Shown: positions 13,963 to 22,282, numbered from the stretch's first letter. The stretch is DNA of 26,071 nucleotides from an uncultured Chloroflexales bacterium (GCA_937902315.1 CALGUG010000061.1:1-26071), one strand, 5' to 3'. Notes: generated from the letters alone by a model not told the origin. Numbers and translations are program-made.

Positions 13963-14907
13963 ATGCGCGCATTAATTACTGGTGTTAATGGCTTTGTCGG
14001 CGGCCATCTAGCCGAACATCTACTCGCTAACGGTTGGGAGATCTGGGGGGTTGGGCGACAGGCCAATTTGAGCTTGCCCAGCATTGCCTCGCAGGTCTCG
14101 TATCTGCAAGCCGATCTTGAAGATCGACAAGCCGCTCAAGATGTGTTAGCGACTGTACGCCCCGATTCGATCTTCCATCTTGCTGGACAAGCCTTCGTTC
14201 CCCAGTCCTTTAGCGATCCACAATCCACCTTTGCGACCAATATCTTCGCTGAGCTTAATATCTTCTTGGCGATGATCGATCTCAAGCTCGATGCGACGGT
14301 TTTGATCGCTGGAAGCACCGAGGTGTACGGGAACATTCGCCCCGAAGATCTGCCCGTCGATGAAGACACACCCTTCAACCCCGTCAGCCCCTATGCGGTC
14401 AGCAAGATCGCTCAAGATATGTTGGCGCTGCAATACCACCTGAGCCATAAGCTCAAAACCATTCGTGCCCGCCCTTTCAACCATATCGGCCCCCGCCAGA
14501 GCAACCGCTTCGCCGCCTCGTCGTTCGCCTACCAGATCGCCCAGATCGAGGCTGGCAAACAAGAGCCGATCTTGCGGGTCGGCAACCTGAGCGCCCAGCG
14601 CGACTTCACCGATGTGCGCGATATGGCCCAAGCCTACCGCTTGGCGGTGCAGCACTGCCAGCCGGGCCAGGCTTACAACATTGGCTCAGGTCAGGCCGTC
14701 CCGATGCAAAGCATTCTCGATACGCTGTTAAGCTTTAGCAACGTGCCGATCGAGGTTCAGACCGACCCCGCCCGTATGCGCCCCGCCGATGTGCCCATCG
14801 TCGTCTGCGATGCGAGCCGCTTCCGCGCCGCGACCGGCTGGAAGCCGAGCTATACGCTCTCACAAACCTTGGCCGACCTGCTCGACGAGTGGCGGAAGAG
14901 TGTTTAG
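13963..14907 (+). CDS. rmd: GDP-6-deoxy-D-lyxo-4-hexulose (GDP-4-keto-6-deoxymannose) reductase-like SDR
   Basis: The 314-residue extended short-chain dehydrogenase has TGVNGFVGGHLAEHL (NAD(P)-binding GxxGxxG, 6-20), AGSTEVYG, the catalytic SPYAVSK (YxxxK) and ARPFNHIGPRQS. The stretch around VGNLSAQRDFTDVRDMAQAY is characteristic of the Rmd group, which reduces GDP-4-keto-6-deoxymannose to GDP-D-rhamnose. Rmd normally follows a GDP-mannose 4,6-dehydratase (Gmd), which is absent from this window. The adjacent pyrophosphorylase (12 nt downstream) could supply the GDP-mannose precursor. A role in O-antigen or surface-glycan synthesis is likely. An NDP-hexose 4,6-dehydratase with another sugar is the main alternative. 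Confidence 0.82.
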   Translation: MRALITGVNGFVGGHLAEHLLANGWEIWGVGRQANLSLPSIASQVSYLQADLEDRQAAQDVLATVRPDSIFHLAGQAFVPQSFSDPQSTFATNIFAELNIFLAMIDLKLDATVLIAGSTEVYGNIRPEDLPVDEDTPFNPVSPYAVSKIAQDMLALQYHLSHKLKTIRARPFNHIGPRQSNRFAASSFAYQIAQIEAGKQEPILRVGNLSAQRDFTDVRDMAQAYRLAVQHCQPGQAYNIGSGQAVPMQSILDTLLSFSNVPIEVQTDPARMRPADVPIVVCDASRFRAATGWKPSYTLSQTLADLLDEWRKSV

Positions 14908-14919
14908 AGGGGATACGCT

Positions 14920-16032
14920 ATGCAGGCAGTGATTTTGGTGGGCGGCCTTGGCACGCGCTTGCGCCCGCTCACGGCCAATCGGCCCAAACCGATGTTGCCG
15001 ATCGTCAATCAGCCCTTTATGCTCCACCAGCTGCGCCGTCTCAAACAGCATGGCGTCACAGAGGCGATCTTGGCGGTGCAGTATCTGGCCGAACAGTTTG
15101 AGGCGCTCTTGCCGCATTCCGAGCGGCTTGGTTTGCAGGTGCGCATTGTCGAAGAGCCGGAGCCGCGTGGCACAGCCGGTGCGCTCAAACATATCGCCGA
15201 TCAGCTCAGCGGAACCTGCCTGATCCTCAACGGCGATACGGTGACCGACCTCGACTTGAGCGCGCTGGTGCGCACCCACCAAGCGAAACAGGCCAGCGTA
15301 ACCATCACCTTGAGCGAGGTCGCCGATCCTAGCTCGGGCGGCATGGTCGAAACCGACGCCGACGACAGGGTGCAGCGCTTCGTCGAAAAGCCGCGTCCCG
15401 AGCAAATTACCACCAATTGGATCAACGCTGGTAGCTATGTGCTCGATCCGGCCGTGCTCGAACTGGTGCCCGCCAATCAGTTCGCCTCTTTAGAGCGCGA
15501 TCTCTTCCCCAAGCTGATCGCAGAGAAGGCTGCGGTCTATGCCTTTCGCTCCACAGCCTACCTCGGCGACTTCGGCACGCCTGCAACCTATCTGCGCGTT
15601 CAAGCCGATATACTGGCTCGCAAGCTGCAGTTCGCCCTGCCCGAGCGCGAGTACACCCCTCAGATCTGGTGCGACGGCGAGGCGCAGATCGACCCATCCG
15701 CCCGCTTGAGCGGCCCGATTCTGATCGGCGATGGCGTGCGGATCGGCCCCGATGCTACGATCACTGGCCCCTGTGTGATCGGCGCTCACAGCGTGATCGC
15801 GGCTAAGGCTGTGGTCGAGGGCGCGGTGCTATGGGACTCAGTGCAGATCGCTGAGGCGGCCTTGGTGCGCGAGAGCATTCTGGGTCAGGCGGTGTCGGTC
15901 GGCCCTAAGACCCAAGTGACGGGCCTGAGCGTGTTGGCCGATGGCTGTCAGATCGGCGCGGGCAATCAGCTTGATAAAGGCATTCGCTTGTGGCCGAAGC
16001 TCAGCATTCCCGACGAATCGATCGCATTTTAG
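14920..16032 (+). CDS. Sugar-1-phosphate nucleotidyltransferase (mannose-1-phosphate guanylyltransferase or glucose-1-phosphate thymidylyltransferase type)
   Basis: The 370-residue protein has the pyrophosphorylase signature VGGLGTRLRPLTANRPKPML (7-26), LNGDTVTDLDL for the metal and nucleotide site, FVEKPRPEQ, and WINAGSYVLDP. The C-terminal part (about 245-355) is a left-handed beta-helix of hexapeptides such as IGDGVRIGPDATITGPCVIG. This two-domain layout is that of GDP-mannose pyrophosphorylases and RmlA-like enzymes. Nucleotide specificity cannot be fixed by eye, but the Rmd-like neighbour favours GTP and mannose-1-phosphate. AGAGGGGA precedes the ATG, and it is co-transcribed with the upstream reductase. 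Confidence 0.87.
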   Translation: MQAVILVGGLGTRLRPLTANRPKPMLPIVNQPFMLHQLRRLKQHGVTEAILAVQYLAEQFEALLPHSERLGLQVRIVEEPEPRGTAGALKHIADQLSGTCLILNGDTVTDLDLSALVRTHQAKQASVTITLSEVADPSSGGMVETDADDRVQRFVEKPRPEQITTNWINAGSYVLDPAVLELVPANQFASLERDLFPKLIAEKAAVYAFRSTAYLGDFGTPATYLRVQADILARKLQFALPEREYTPQIWCDGEAQIDPSARLSGPILIGDGVRIGPDATITGPCVIGAHSVIAAKAVVEGAVLWDSVQIAEAALVRESILGQAVSVGPKTQVTGLSVLADGCQIGAGNQLDKGIRLWPKLSIPDESIAF

Positions 16033-16037
16033 ACCGT

Positions 16038-16073
16038 AAGAAAGCTGTTGGGCCTAGCATGAGCTTTCTTTTT
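16038..16073 (+). terminator. Rho-independent terminator after the nucleotidyltransferase
   Basis: AAGAAAGCT (16038-16046) and AGCTTTCTT (16062-16070) form a perfect 9-bp stem with a 15-nt loop, followed by TTT, only 5 nt after the stop. Confidence 0.75.
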
Positions 16074-16141
16074 GGAGCATAACTTCGTTTGTGCCCCTGT
16101 AGCATATCGAATTGAAGTGAATAGTGTCGAATTATTGAAGA

Positions 16142-16176
16142 GATCGTCCTGTGTGCGCTGCATAGGACGATCGTTT
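16142..16176 (+). terminator. Second terminator-like hairpin
   Basis: GATCGTCCT (16142-16150) and AGGACGATC (16164-16172) form a 9-bp stem followed by GTTTT. It lies about 70 nt after the first terminator, with no gene between them. It may be a back-up terminator or end a small untranslated transcript. Confidence 0.55.
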
Positions 16177-16243
16177 TATGCTGCCAAATCCGATCGTTCG
16201 CTGCGAGTGTGACGGCATGTTGGAGCTGAAGCATTTGCCTTTA

Positions 16244-16390
16244 ATACCAAATTTGGTTGATTAGGTTCTTTTTGGCCTTCGGCAGAGCGGAACGTGACTC
16301 TTTTTGTTGTGTGAGGTTTCACACAAGCCTTTTCCCGGCTTTTCGTTGTTCTGAGCGAAGAGCATGCACGTCTTTAAACGGATTTGGTAT
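16244..16390 (-). mobile_element. Family 2 MITE-like element, full copy
   Basis: This roughly 147-bp noncoding element is bounded by perfect 9-bp terminal inverted repeats, ATACCAAAT (16244-16252) and ATTTGGTAT (16382-16390). Read on the minus strand it contains CCGTTTAAAGACGTGCATG near one end and CTCTGCCGAAGGCCAAA near the other, both shared with the copy at 18541-18651. No transposase gene is visible, so any movement would depend on a source elsewhere. No target-site duplication is clear. Confidence 0.6.
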
Positions 16391-16415
16391 CGGACAATGG
16401 TGCATGCGTGAATAT

Positions 16416-16594
16416 GCGGCGACGAAAGGCAGCGTTTGAACCTGCTAGGCGCTTGCGCCTGGCAGGTTGCAATGAAGGTAGTGAAGGCAACGAAAGCAAG
16501 GAAATGCTGAAAGGTCTGAATGGGAGGGCGATGATCTGGTAGCCGAAGGCGGACGCGGTTAGGCCCGAATGAGGGCTAGAAGCCTTTCCGCCAG
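16416..16594 (+). repeat. Family 1 dispersed repeat, copy D, with upstream hairpin
   Basis: The core at 16535-16594 reads CTGGTAGCCGA, AGGCGGACGCG, CCCGAATG, GGGCTAGAAGCC and TTTCCGCCAG. Upstream is the hairpin CCTGCTAGGCGC (16441-16452), TT, GCGCCTGGCAGG (16455-16466), preceded by CAGCGTTTG as in copy A. This is the longest recognisable form of the element in the window, about 180 bp. It lies between two convergent genes. The remaining bases to 16642 show nothing else. Confidence 0.8.
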
Positions 16595-16642
16595 CATGCG
16601 AAGAGATAAGCCGAAAACGAACCGCTAGAGGCGGATTGTGAA

Positions 16643-17335
16643 TCACTGCTTGAGATAAAAGAGTGAATTGATCGTTTTCGCTCGGATCTCGTAGCCAAGT
16701 TGGCAGAGAAAGTTGTGTGTCTCGATGTTATCGAGCTGGTTTAGCTTGGCCCCGATCGCTTCAACAACAACGCAACGAGCCGGAAAACGCTGCCAATCGT
16801 TAGACCGCAGCACTTCGAGATCGAGCCCTTCAACATCGACGTTCAAAATATCGATCGTTTGGCCGTATCTGAGATGATTGTGCAGGACAGTCGCTAAAGG
16901 CAGTTTTTTGATCGTTTTGACTCGAATGACACGATTGTGTTTGTTATGGCGTTGGGCTGCAAGTTGTCGATCAAAGGTATTGAAGGCAGGCTCATTAAAC
17001 ATATAAAATTCCGCTTCGCCTTCTTCCTGAGCGATGGCAAGCTCTAAATTGATATCGCGAGGTCGCTTTCTGCGAAAAGATGCCATACTGCCGGGGCTTG
17101 CATCGATATTAATACCTTGCCAACCGCGTTTGTAGAAGAAATAGGTATTTGAAAAACGAACTGGGTGATGCGCGCCCACATCGACGTAAAAACCGCTTTT
17201 TTGCCCTGCAAATAGGCGAGATAAAACCAGATCTTCGCCTTCTTGGGCGTAAGAGCGGGTTCCATAACCGAAGCTACTGCGACGCCGAACAAAGTGAAGT
17301 AAATCAGAGATACCGTGAGGAAGGCCATATAGCAT
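16643..17335 (-). CDS. FkbM-family methyltransferase
   Basis: The 230-residue protein matches the FkbM SAM-dependent methyltransferase family. Its SAM-binding stretch is GFYVDVGAHHPVRFSNTYFF (about 48-67), followed by GWQGINIDASPGSMASFRR. The later core is DILNVDVEGLDLEVLRSNDW, with a C-terminal VVVEAIG strand. FkbM enzymes O-methylate sugars and secondary metabolites. Next to epimerase, reductase and nucleotidyltransferase genes, a role in decorating a surface polysaccharide is the best guess. No signal peptide or membrane segment is visible. AAAGGA lies about 10 nt before ATG 17335. The 194-nt stretch to galE (17336-17529) shows no other feature. Confidence 0.88.
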   Translation of the reverse strand: MLYGLPHGISDLLHFVRRRSSFGYGTRSYAQEGEDLVLSRLFAGQKSGFYVDVGAHHPVRFSNTYFFYKRGWQGINIDASPGSMASFRRKRPRDINLELAIAQEEGEAEFYMFNEPAFNTFDRQLAAQRHNKHNRVIRVKTIKKLPLATVLHNHLRYGQTIDILNVDVEGLDLEVLRSNDWQRFPARCVVVEAIGAKLNQLDNIETHNFLCQLGYEIRAKTINSLFYLKQ

Positions 17336-17529
17336 AGGTAGACCAATCCTTTAAAAGAAAAAGGCGGATCCAATGGCTCTCGATAGTACCTAGCAGATTG
17401 GCGCGTTTGTGGGATGGTAAACGACATACGAGCCAAGGAAGCCGCTTTCAGCTCTGATCAGGTGCTTTTTTGTTAGACATCCTTGGTCTCGTACGTAGAA
17501 AAGTATACTATTGCGCGAAATGCTCGTTT

Positions 17530-18453
17530 TTATGACCATTCTTTGATGATATGGCGCAAACCGGTTTGAAGATCGACATTGGCTCGAAAACCAGCGCGAC
17601 GAGCGAATTTTTCGACATTAGCGCAAGATGTGCGAATTTCGCCGGGGCGAGCGGGAGCATAGATCGGATCGACTCGGATGCCTAAGGCCGCGCCCATGTG
17701 CTGCACCAAACTATTGACAGTGATGGCTTGACCGTAGGCGACGTTGAAGACTTCGCCAGCGATGCCGGGCGCGGTGGCCGCCGTCCAGAGGGCGCGCGCG
17801 ATATCGCCTACGTAAACAAAATCCCGCGACTGCTCGCCGTCGCCATAGATCGTGATGGGCTGGCCTTGGCGCAGGCGATCCATAAAGATCGGCACAGCCG
17901 CCGCGTAGGGCGAGTTTGGGTCTTGGCGTGGGCCATAGGCGTTGAAGAAGCGCAGGGCCACACACTTGAGTCCGTAGTGATTGCTATAGAAAGCGCAATA
18001 CTGCTCGCCCATCAGTTTGGTGAGGCCGTAGGGCGAGAGCGGTGCGGTGGGGGCGTTTTCGGGGGTGGGAACGATGCCCACGTCGCCGTAGACCGCGGCA
18101 GACGAGGCGAAAACAAAGCGATTGACGCCCATATTGCGGGCCGCTTCGAGCACATTGATTGTGCCGTTGACGTTGATCTCGTTGGTCAGCAATGGGTCGG
18201 CTAGGGATTGCACAACCGAGATCATAGCGGCCAGATGGATGACTACATCAACACCGGCCATTGCATCTTCAACCGCCTCCAGATCGCGGATATCGCCCTC
18301 GCAGAGGTCGACGCGATCGAGTACAGGTTCGATATTTTCAAGCTTACCGGTACTGAGATTATCAAAGATCCGCACCTGCTGGTTCTGTTGCAGCAAAAAG
18401 CGCACAACATGCGAACCGATAAAGCCAGCACCACCAGTGACAAGTACCGTCAT
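17530..18453 (-). CDS. NAD-dependent UDP-sugar 4-epimerase (GalE-like)
   Basis: The 307-residue extended SDR has VTGGAGFIGSHVVRFLLQQN at residues 4-23, HLAAMISVVQSLADP, ASSAAVYG, the catalytic SPYGLTK (YxxxK) and RFFNAYGPRQDPNSPYAAA. The stretch around ITIYGDGEQSRDFVYVGDIA is typical of short UDP-glucose or UDP-GlcNAc 4-epimerases rather than dehydratases. It interconverts UDP-glucose/galactose or the N-acetyl forms for glycan synthesis. ATG 18453 is chosen because AAGGAG is 9 nt upstream and the Rossmann motif then begins at once. An upstream in-frame extension to 18498 has no support. It is on the same strand as the FkbM gene, which lies 194 nt downstream. Confidence 0.88.
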   Translation of the reverse strand: MTVLVTGGAGFIGSHVVRFLLQQNQQVRIFDNLSTGKLENIEPVLDRVDLCEGDIRDLEAVEDAMAGVDVVIHLAAMISVVQSLADPLLTNEINVNGTINVLEAARNMGVNRFVFASSAAVYGDVGIVPTPENAPTAPLSPYGLTKLMGEQYCAFYSNHYGLKCVALRFFNAYGPRQDPNSPYAAAVPIFMDRLRQGQPITIYGDGEQSRDFVYVGDIARALWTAATAPGIAGEVFNVAYGQAITVNSLVQHMGAALGIRVDPIYAPARPGEIRTSCANVEKFARRAGFRANVDLQTGLRHIIKEWS

Positions 18454-18486
18454 AGTTTGCAACTCCTTATGAAATAAACCGCCTTT

Positions 18487-18515
18487 ATTGTGACGCATTG
18501 AGACTTGAAACGCAA
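18487..18515 (-). promoter_or_regulatory. Possible promoter of the GalE-like gene
   Basis: On the minus strand TTGCGT (18510-18515), a 17-bp spacer and CACAAT (18487-18492) lie about 35 nt before the start codon. The match is moderate, so this is tentative. Confidence 0.35.
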
Positions 18516-18540
18516 GAATACTTAGGCTCCTCCCGAGCCG

Positions 18541-18651
18541 TACAGCATCCGCTTAAAGACGTGTATCCTCGCAACCGAGCAAAACGGAGGAAAGAGTTCC
18601 ATTCCACTCTGCCGAAGGCCAAAGAAGAAAATATGTAATCGGATTTGGAAT
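18541..18651 (+). mobile_element. Family 2 MITE-like element, second copy
   Basis: This roughly 111-bp noncoding element shares with the copy at 16244-16390 the left part ATCCGCTTAAAGACGTGTAT, the right part CTCTGCCGAAGGCCAAA and an end CGGATTTGGAAT (18640-18651) that mirrors ATACCAAATCCG with one change. The left terminal repeat is diverged (TACAGCATCCG). It is shorter in the middle than the other copy. It lies between cydC and the GalE-like gene. Confidence 0.55.
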
Positions 18652-18705
18652 CAGATTGGTTAGGCTTGGAGAGACCTGAGGGCTTGTTGCTCTTCGTTAG
18701 GCGCT

Positions 18706-20334
18706 TTAGAAAGAGTCGAGGTGCAGAGCGACTGGCTGCTGGCTCTGGTGGCAGAAGATCAGCGTTGTGCGTCCTTGGGCGAAATCGGCTAGGGCCGCCT
18801 CAACCGCTTGGGCCGTGAGCGGGTCGAGGTTGTTGCTAGCTTCGTCGAGAATGAGGATGGGGGCGTTTTTGAGGATCGCCCGTGCCAGAGCGACTCGTTG
18901 ACGTTCGCCTCCGCTCAACTGCATGCCATTTTCGCCCACCAGCGTATCTAAGCCGTGAGGCAGGCGGGCGATCAGCTCGCCGAGTTGGGCCGCCTCGCAG
19001 GCGACTAACAGCTCCTCGTCGCTGGCCTCGGCCCGCGCCAGCAGAAGGTTATCGCGCAGGGTCGAGTTGAAGAGGTAGGTCTGTTGGCTGACGACGCTGA
19101 AGAGCTGGCGGGCCGCCTCTGGGTCGAGCTCGCGCAACTCCCGTCCGCCGATCTGGATCGAGCCGCGTTGATGGGGCCAGAAGCCGAGCAGCAGCGCGAC
19201 CAGACTGCTTTTGCCCGCCCCGCTCGCCCCCGTGATAATTGCGCGCTCGCCCTCTGCCACGGCCAGATCGACCTGTTTGAGCACCCACGGCCTAGCCTCG
19301 CTATAGCGAAACCAGAGATCGCGAATGCGAATATCGTAGCCGCTGGGCAGCGTCTTCGTCGCTTTGAGAGCTGCGGAATCCGTTGGGGCATCGCTCAGCT
19401 CGAAGATGCGCCGAGCCGCCGCTTTGCTCTGTTCGAGCTGCTGCATGGCTTGCGAGAGCGGTTGAACGGCCTCGAAGCTGGCGATGGCGGTCAGCGGTAG
19501 CAGCGCCAAGAACTCGCCAGCGATCTGACCGCTGCTGACCAGCGGCAGCGCCAACCCCAAGATCGTGATGCCAGCCGCGCCTGTGAAGAGGCTGCCTAAG
19601 CCGATACCCAGCGCTCGAATGCGCGCCATGCGCTGTTGCTCGTTGTGCAGCTCCCGATCGAGCTGTTTGATGCGGGCCTGTTGGGCCGCGCTCTGGCCGA
19701 AGACCAACAGCTCGGCGTCGCCCTGAATCGCGTCGGCGATGCTGCTCTGCAGTTGGGCGCGCAAAAGCGCGATGCGGCTGGCGGGCTGGCGGCTTAAGCA
19801 ACGGCTGATCGCGGGCAAGACCAAGCCGGTGAGCAGCAGAAAGCAGAGCAGTACGAAGCCTAACCAAGGCGCGAAGCTGCCCAAAATGATGCTGGCCAGC
19901 AGCACCGTCAGGGCCGCAGCGACCGGAGGCACCAGTACGCGCACATAGAAGTCCTGCAGCGCCTCGATGTCGCTGCCGATGCGCGCGAACAGATCGCCGC
20001 TGTGGTAGCTTTGCAGGCGGGCTGGCGCGAAGGGCTCGATCGACTGGAAGAACCAAGCTCGCAGACGGGCTAAAATCCTGAAGGTGATTGTATGCGTGAC
20101 GTAGCGCTCGCAGTAGCGCAGGGCGGCCCGCGAGATCGCGAAGAAGCGCACGCCGACCGAGACCAAGGCCACATCGGCGACCGCGCTGACCAAGACCGAT
20201 TTCGAGATCAGGTAGGCCGAGAAGGCCATCAGACCGATTCCGCTGCCGAGGGTTGCGAAGTTGAGCAGGATCGCGAGGCCTAACCACCAGCGAAAGGGCC
20301 TAACAAGCTCAAGGAGTCGTTTGAAAATCTGCAT
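18706..20334 (-). CDS. cydC: CydC, subunit of the thiol-reductant ABC exporter needed for cytochrome bd assembly
   Basis: The 542-residue protein is a fused ABC half-transporter. It has an N-terminal membrane domain of about six helices (about 15-300, starting WWLGLAILLNFATLGSGIGL) and a C-terminal ATPase domain with Walker A GASGAGKSS, the Q-loop SVVSQQTYLFNSTLRDNLL, signature LSGGERQRVALARAI and Walker B LILDEAS. With CydD it exports cysteine or glutathione to the outer side, which bd oxidase assembly requires. I prefer ATG 20334 (GGTGA upstream, MQIFKRLLELVRPFRWW as usual for CydC). ATG 20364 is also in frame but lacks a ribosome binding site and directly abuts repeat copy E. Last gene of the cyd cluster. 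Confidence 0.87.
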   Translation of the reverse strand: MQIFKRLLELVRPFRWWLGLAILLNFATLGSGIGLMAFSAYLISKSVLVSAVADVALVSVGVRFFAISRAALRYCERYVTHTITFRILARLRAWFFQSIEPFAPARLQSYHSGDLFARIGSDIEALQDFYVRVLVPPVAAALTVLLASIILGSFAPWLGFVLLCFLLLTGLVLPAISRCLSRQPASRIALLRAQLQSSIADAIQGDAELLVFGQSAAQQARIKQLDRELHNEQQRMARIRALGIGLGSLFTGAAGITILGLALPLVSSGQIAGEFLALLPLTAIASFEAVQPLSQAMQQLEQSKAAARRIFELSDAPTDSAALKATKTLPSGYDIRIRDLWFRYSEARPWVLKQVDLAVAEGERAIITGASGAGKSSLVALLLGFWPHQRGSIQIGGRELRELDPEAARQLFSVVSQQTYLFNSTLRDNLLLARAEASDEELLVACEAAQLGELIARLPHGLDTLVGENGMQLSGGERQRVALARAILKNAPILILDEASNNLDPLTAQAVEAALADFAQGRTTLIFCHQSQQPVALHLDSF

Positions 20335-20364
20335 ACGTTCACCGAATCTGCTTGTTTCGTTCAT

Positions 20365-20505
20365 AACTCAGGCGGCGAGGTCTCAAGCTTCCATTCGGTC
20401 CTTGGCGCGTCCGCCTTCGGCTATCAACAGCTTATCCAACAAATTGGGCTTCTCTCTGTGCGACGAGGCCGCCCGATAAAAGGGACGCTCCGACCGAGCT
20501 TGCAA
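20365..20505 (-). repeat. Family 1 dispersed repeat, copy E, inside the cyd operon
   Basis: The core occupies 20369-20427 and reads, on the minus strand, TTGATAGCCGA, AGGCGGACGCG, then ACCGAATGG, AGCTTGAGACCT and CGCCGCCTGAG. The bases upstream of it in element orientation share TTTGTTGGA with copy F. It fills most of the 140-nt gap between cydD and cydC, while the cydA-cydB and cydB-cydD junctions are tight. Its end is 5 nt from the upstream of two possible cydC start codons. Confidence 0.8.
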
Positions 20506-22272
20506 TTAGGCCGCAGCCTCAGCTAGCGCCAGATTGTGGTCTGGCTGAACGAGTTGGCGGTAGTAGGCGAGCTGTTCGAGCAGCTGCTGATGTGTCCCTT
20601 GGCCGAGCAGCCTGCCTCGATCGAGCACGATGATCTGGTCGGCGCTGGCGGCGCTCTGCAGACGGTGGGTGACCAGCAGCACGGTCTTGCCCTCTGTGCG
20701 GGCGCGCAGATTGGCCATAATGCGCGCTTCGAGTTGGGCGTCGAGGTGGGCGGTCGGTTCATCGAGCAGCAGCAGGGGCGCATCGCGCAGAAAGGCTCGC
20801 GCTAGAGCGATGCGCTGGCGTTGACCGCCGCTCAGGCGCGCGCCGTTTTCGCCCAACAGGCTAGCGTAACCCTGCGGCAGGCTCAGAATGAAGTCGTGGA
20901 TGCAGGCCGCTTTGGCCGCCGCTTCGATTTCGGCTTGGCTGGCGTTGGGCTTGCCCAGCGCGATATTTTCGGCCACGCTGCCAGCGAAGAGGTGCGGGTG
21001 TTGTGGCACATAGCTGATCCAACTGCGCCACGCTTGCAGATCGAAGTCTGTCAGCGCGCGACCGTCGACGCGGATCATGCCGCAATCGGCGGGCATAAAG
21101 CCCAGCAGCAGGCCGAGGATGCTGCTTTTGCCCGCTCCCGTCGCGCCGACCAGCGCGCTTAGTTTGCCGTGCGGGATGGTGAAGCTGAGATCTGCGAGGG
21201 TTGGCCGAGCCGGATCGCGCCCGCGCAGCCTGACCGCTTCGAAGCTGATGGTGAAGTGTTGCGGCGCTTGCTTGACTAAACCATCTGAGTGTTGGGCTTG
21301 GGGCGCGGGCTGTTCGAGCAGAGCTGTGATCTCGCGGTGTGCGCTGCTGCCCGCCGTGCCAGCGTGGTAGCGCTGCGCCAAGAGCCGCAGGGGCGCGAAG
21401 AATTCCGGCGCGATTAAGAGCACCATAAAGGCTTGCTCGAAGGGCATCCAGCCCGCGATCATACGCCAGCTGACCTCGATCGCCACCAAGGCGGTCGCAG
21501 CCGTCGCGCCCCATTCCAGCACCAAAGAGGTCTGGAAGGCGGTGCGCAGCACATCCATGGTGGTGTGGCTGTAGCGTAGCCCGATCTCGGCGATCTGGGC
21601 GGCCTGTTCGCGGCTGCGCCCGAACAGCTTGAGCGTGGTGAGGCCGCGCAGCATATCGAGGAAGTAGGCGCTCATCCAGCGCAGCTCTTCGAAGCGTTTG
21701 TCAGTCAGAACGCGCGTTTTCTGGCCGATCAGTGCCAGCAAAATCACCAGAATTGGTCCTGCGAAGAGCAAAACCAAGCTGCTGAGCGGATCGATCCAGA
21801 GCACAGCCAGCAAGACGATCAGCGGGCCGAGGCCAGCTAAGAGCTTGGCTGGCATAAACTGGCCGATGTAGTCGTCGAGCGCTTCGATATGCTCGCCCAG
21901 CACGTGGATCAAGCTGCCGCTCTGCTGGGAGGCGCTGAAGCGCGGCCCAAGCTGTAACAGATGGCTGCTTAGCTTCTGGCGCAATGTGGCCTTCACAAGG
22001 TTGGCGCTGCGTTGCAGCAGCAGTTCGCTCAGGCCGAGCGCGAGGGCGCGCAGAGCCACCAAGCCGAACGCGAAGCCCAATCGGCCGAGCTGTTCGCGCC
22101 AGCCCTGCCCGCCCAAAAAGACCGCATCGACGATCTGCGCGATCAGGATCAGCAGGCCTAACTGGGCCAGCAGGGCGACGAGCTGTAGCGCAGCGGCGAG
22201 CGCAAACCACATGGGCGCCTGCGGCTGTGCTCGCAAGAGGCTGTATTCAGATGGCCTGCGTGCTGTCTGCAT
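20506..22272 (-). CDS. cydD: CydD, subunit of the thiol-reductant ABC exporter needed for cytochrome bd assembly
   Basis: The 588-residue ABC half-transporter has an N-terminal membrane domain (first helices about 20-45 and 60-80; SGSLIHVLGEHIEALDDYIG is a typical CydD coupling region). Its ATPase domain has Walker A GATGAGKSS, the Q-loop ISYVPQHPHLFAGSVAENIA, signature LSGGQRQRIALARAF, Walker B LLLLDEPTAHLD and the switch histidine in VTHRL. It pairs with CydC to export thiols for cytochrome bd maturation. It starts 10 nt after the cydB stop, so it is in the same transcript. Order cydA-B-D-C is common, and here all four are separate genes. Confidence 0.92.
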   Translation of the reverse strand: MQTARRPSEYSLLRAQPQAPMWFALAAALQLVALLAQLGLLILIAQIVDAVFLGGQGWREQLGRLGFAFGLVALRALALGLSELLLQRSANLVKATLRQKLSSHLLQLGPRFSASQQSGSLIHVLGEHIEALDDYIGQFMPAKLLAGLGPLIVLLAVLWIDPLSSLVLLFAGPILVILLALIGQKTRVLTDKRFEELRWMSAYFLDMLRGLTTLKLFGRSREQAAQIAEIGLRYSHTTMDVLRTAFQTSLVLEWGATAATALVAIEVSWRMIAGWMPFEQAFMVLLIAPEFFAPLRLLAQRYHAGTAGSSAHREITALLEQPAPQAQHSDGLVKQAPQHFTISFEAVRLRGRDPARPTLADLSFTIPHGKLSALVGATGAGKSSILGLLLGFMPADCGMIRVDGRALTDFDLQAWRSWISYVPQHPHLFAGSVAENIALGKPNASQAEIEAAAKAACIHDFILSLPQGYASLLGENGARLSGGQRQRIALARAFLRDAPLLLLDEPTAHLDAQLEARIMANLRARTEGKTVLLVTHRLQSAASADQIIVLDRGRLLGQGTHQQLLEQLAYYRQLVQPDHNLALAEAAA

Positions 22273-22282
22273 AGCGAACTCT

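Noticed and set aside
19301..20287. Arg-rich open frame of 328 codons in another frame of cydC
   Set aside because: It overlaps a complete CydC with all ABC motifs, and its low-complexity Arg/Ala composition is typical of off-frame reading.
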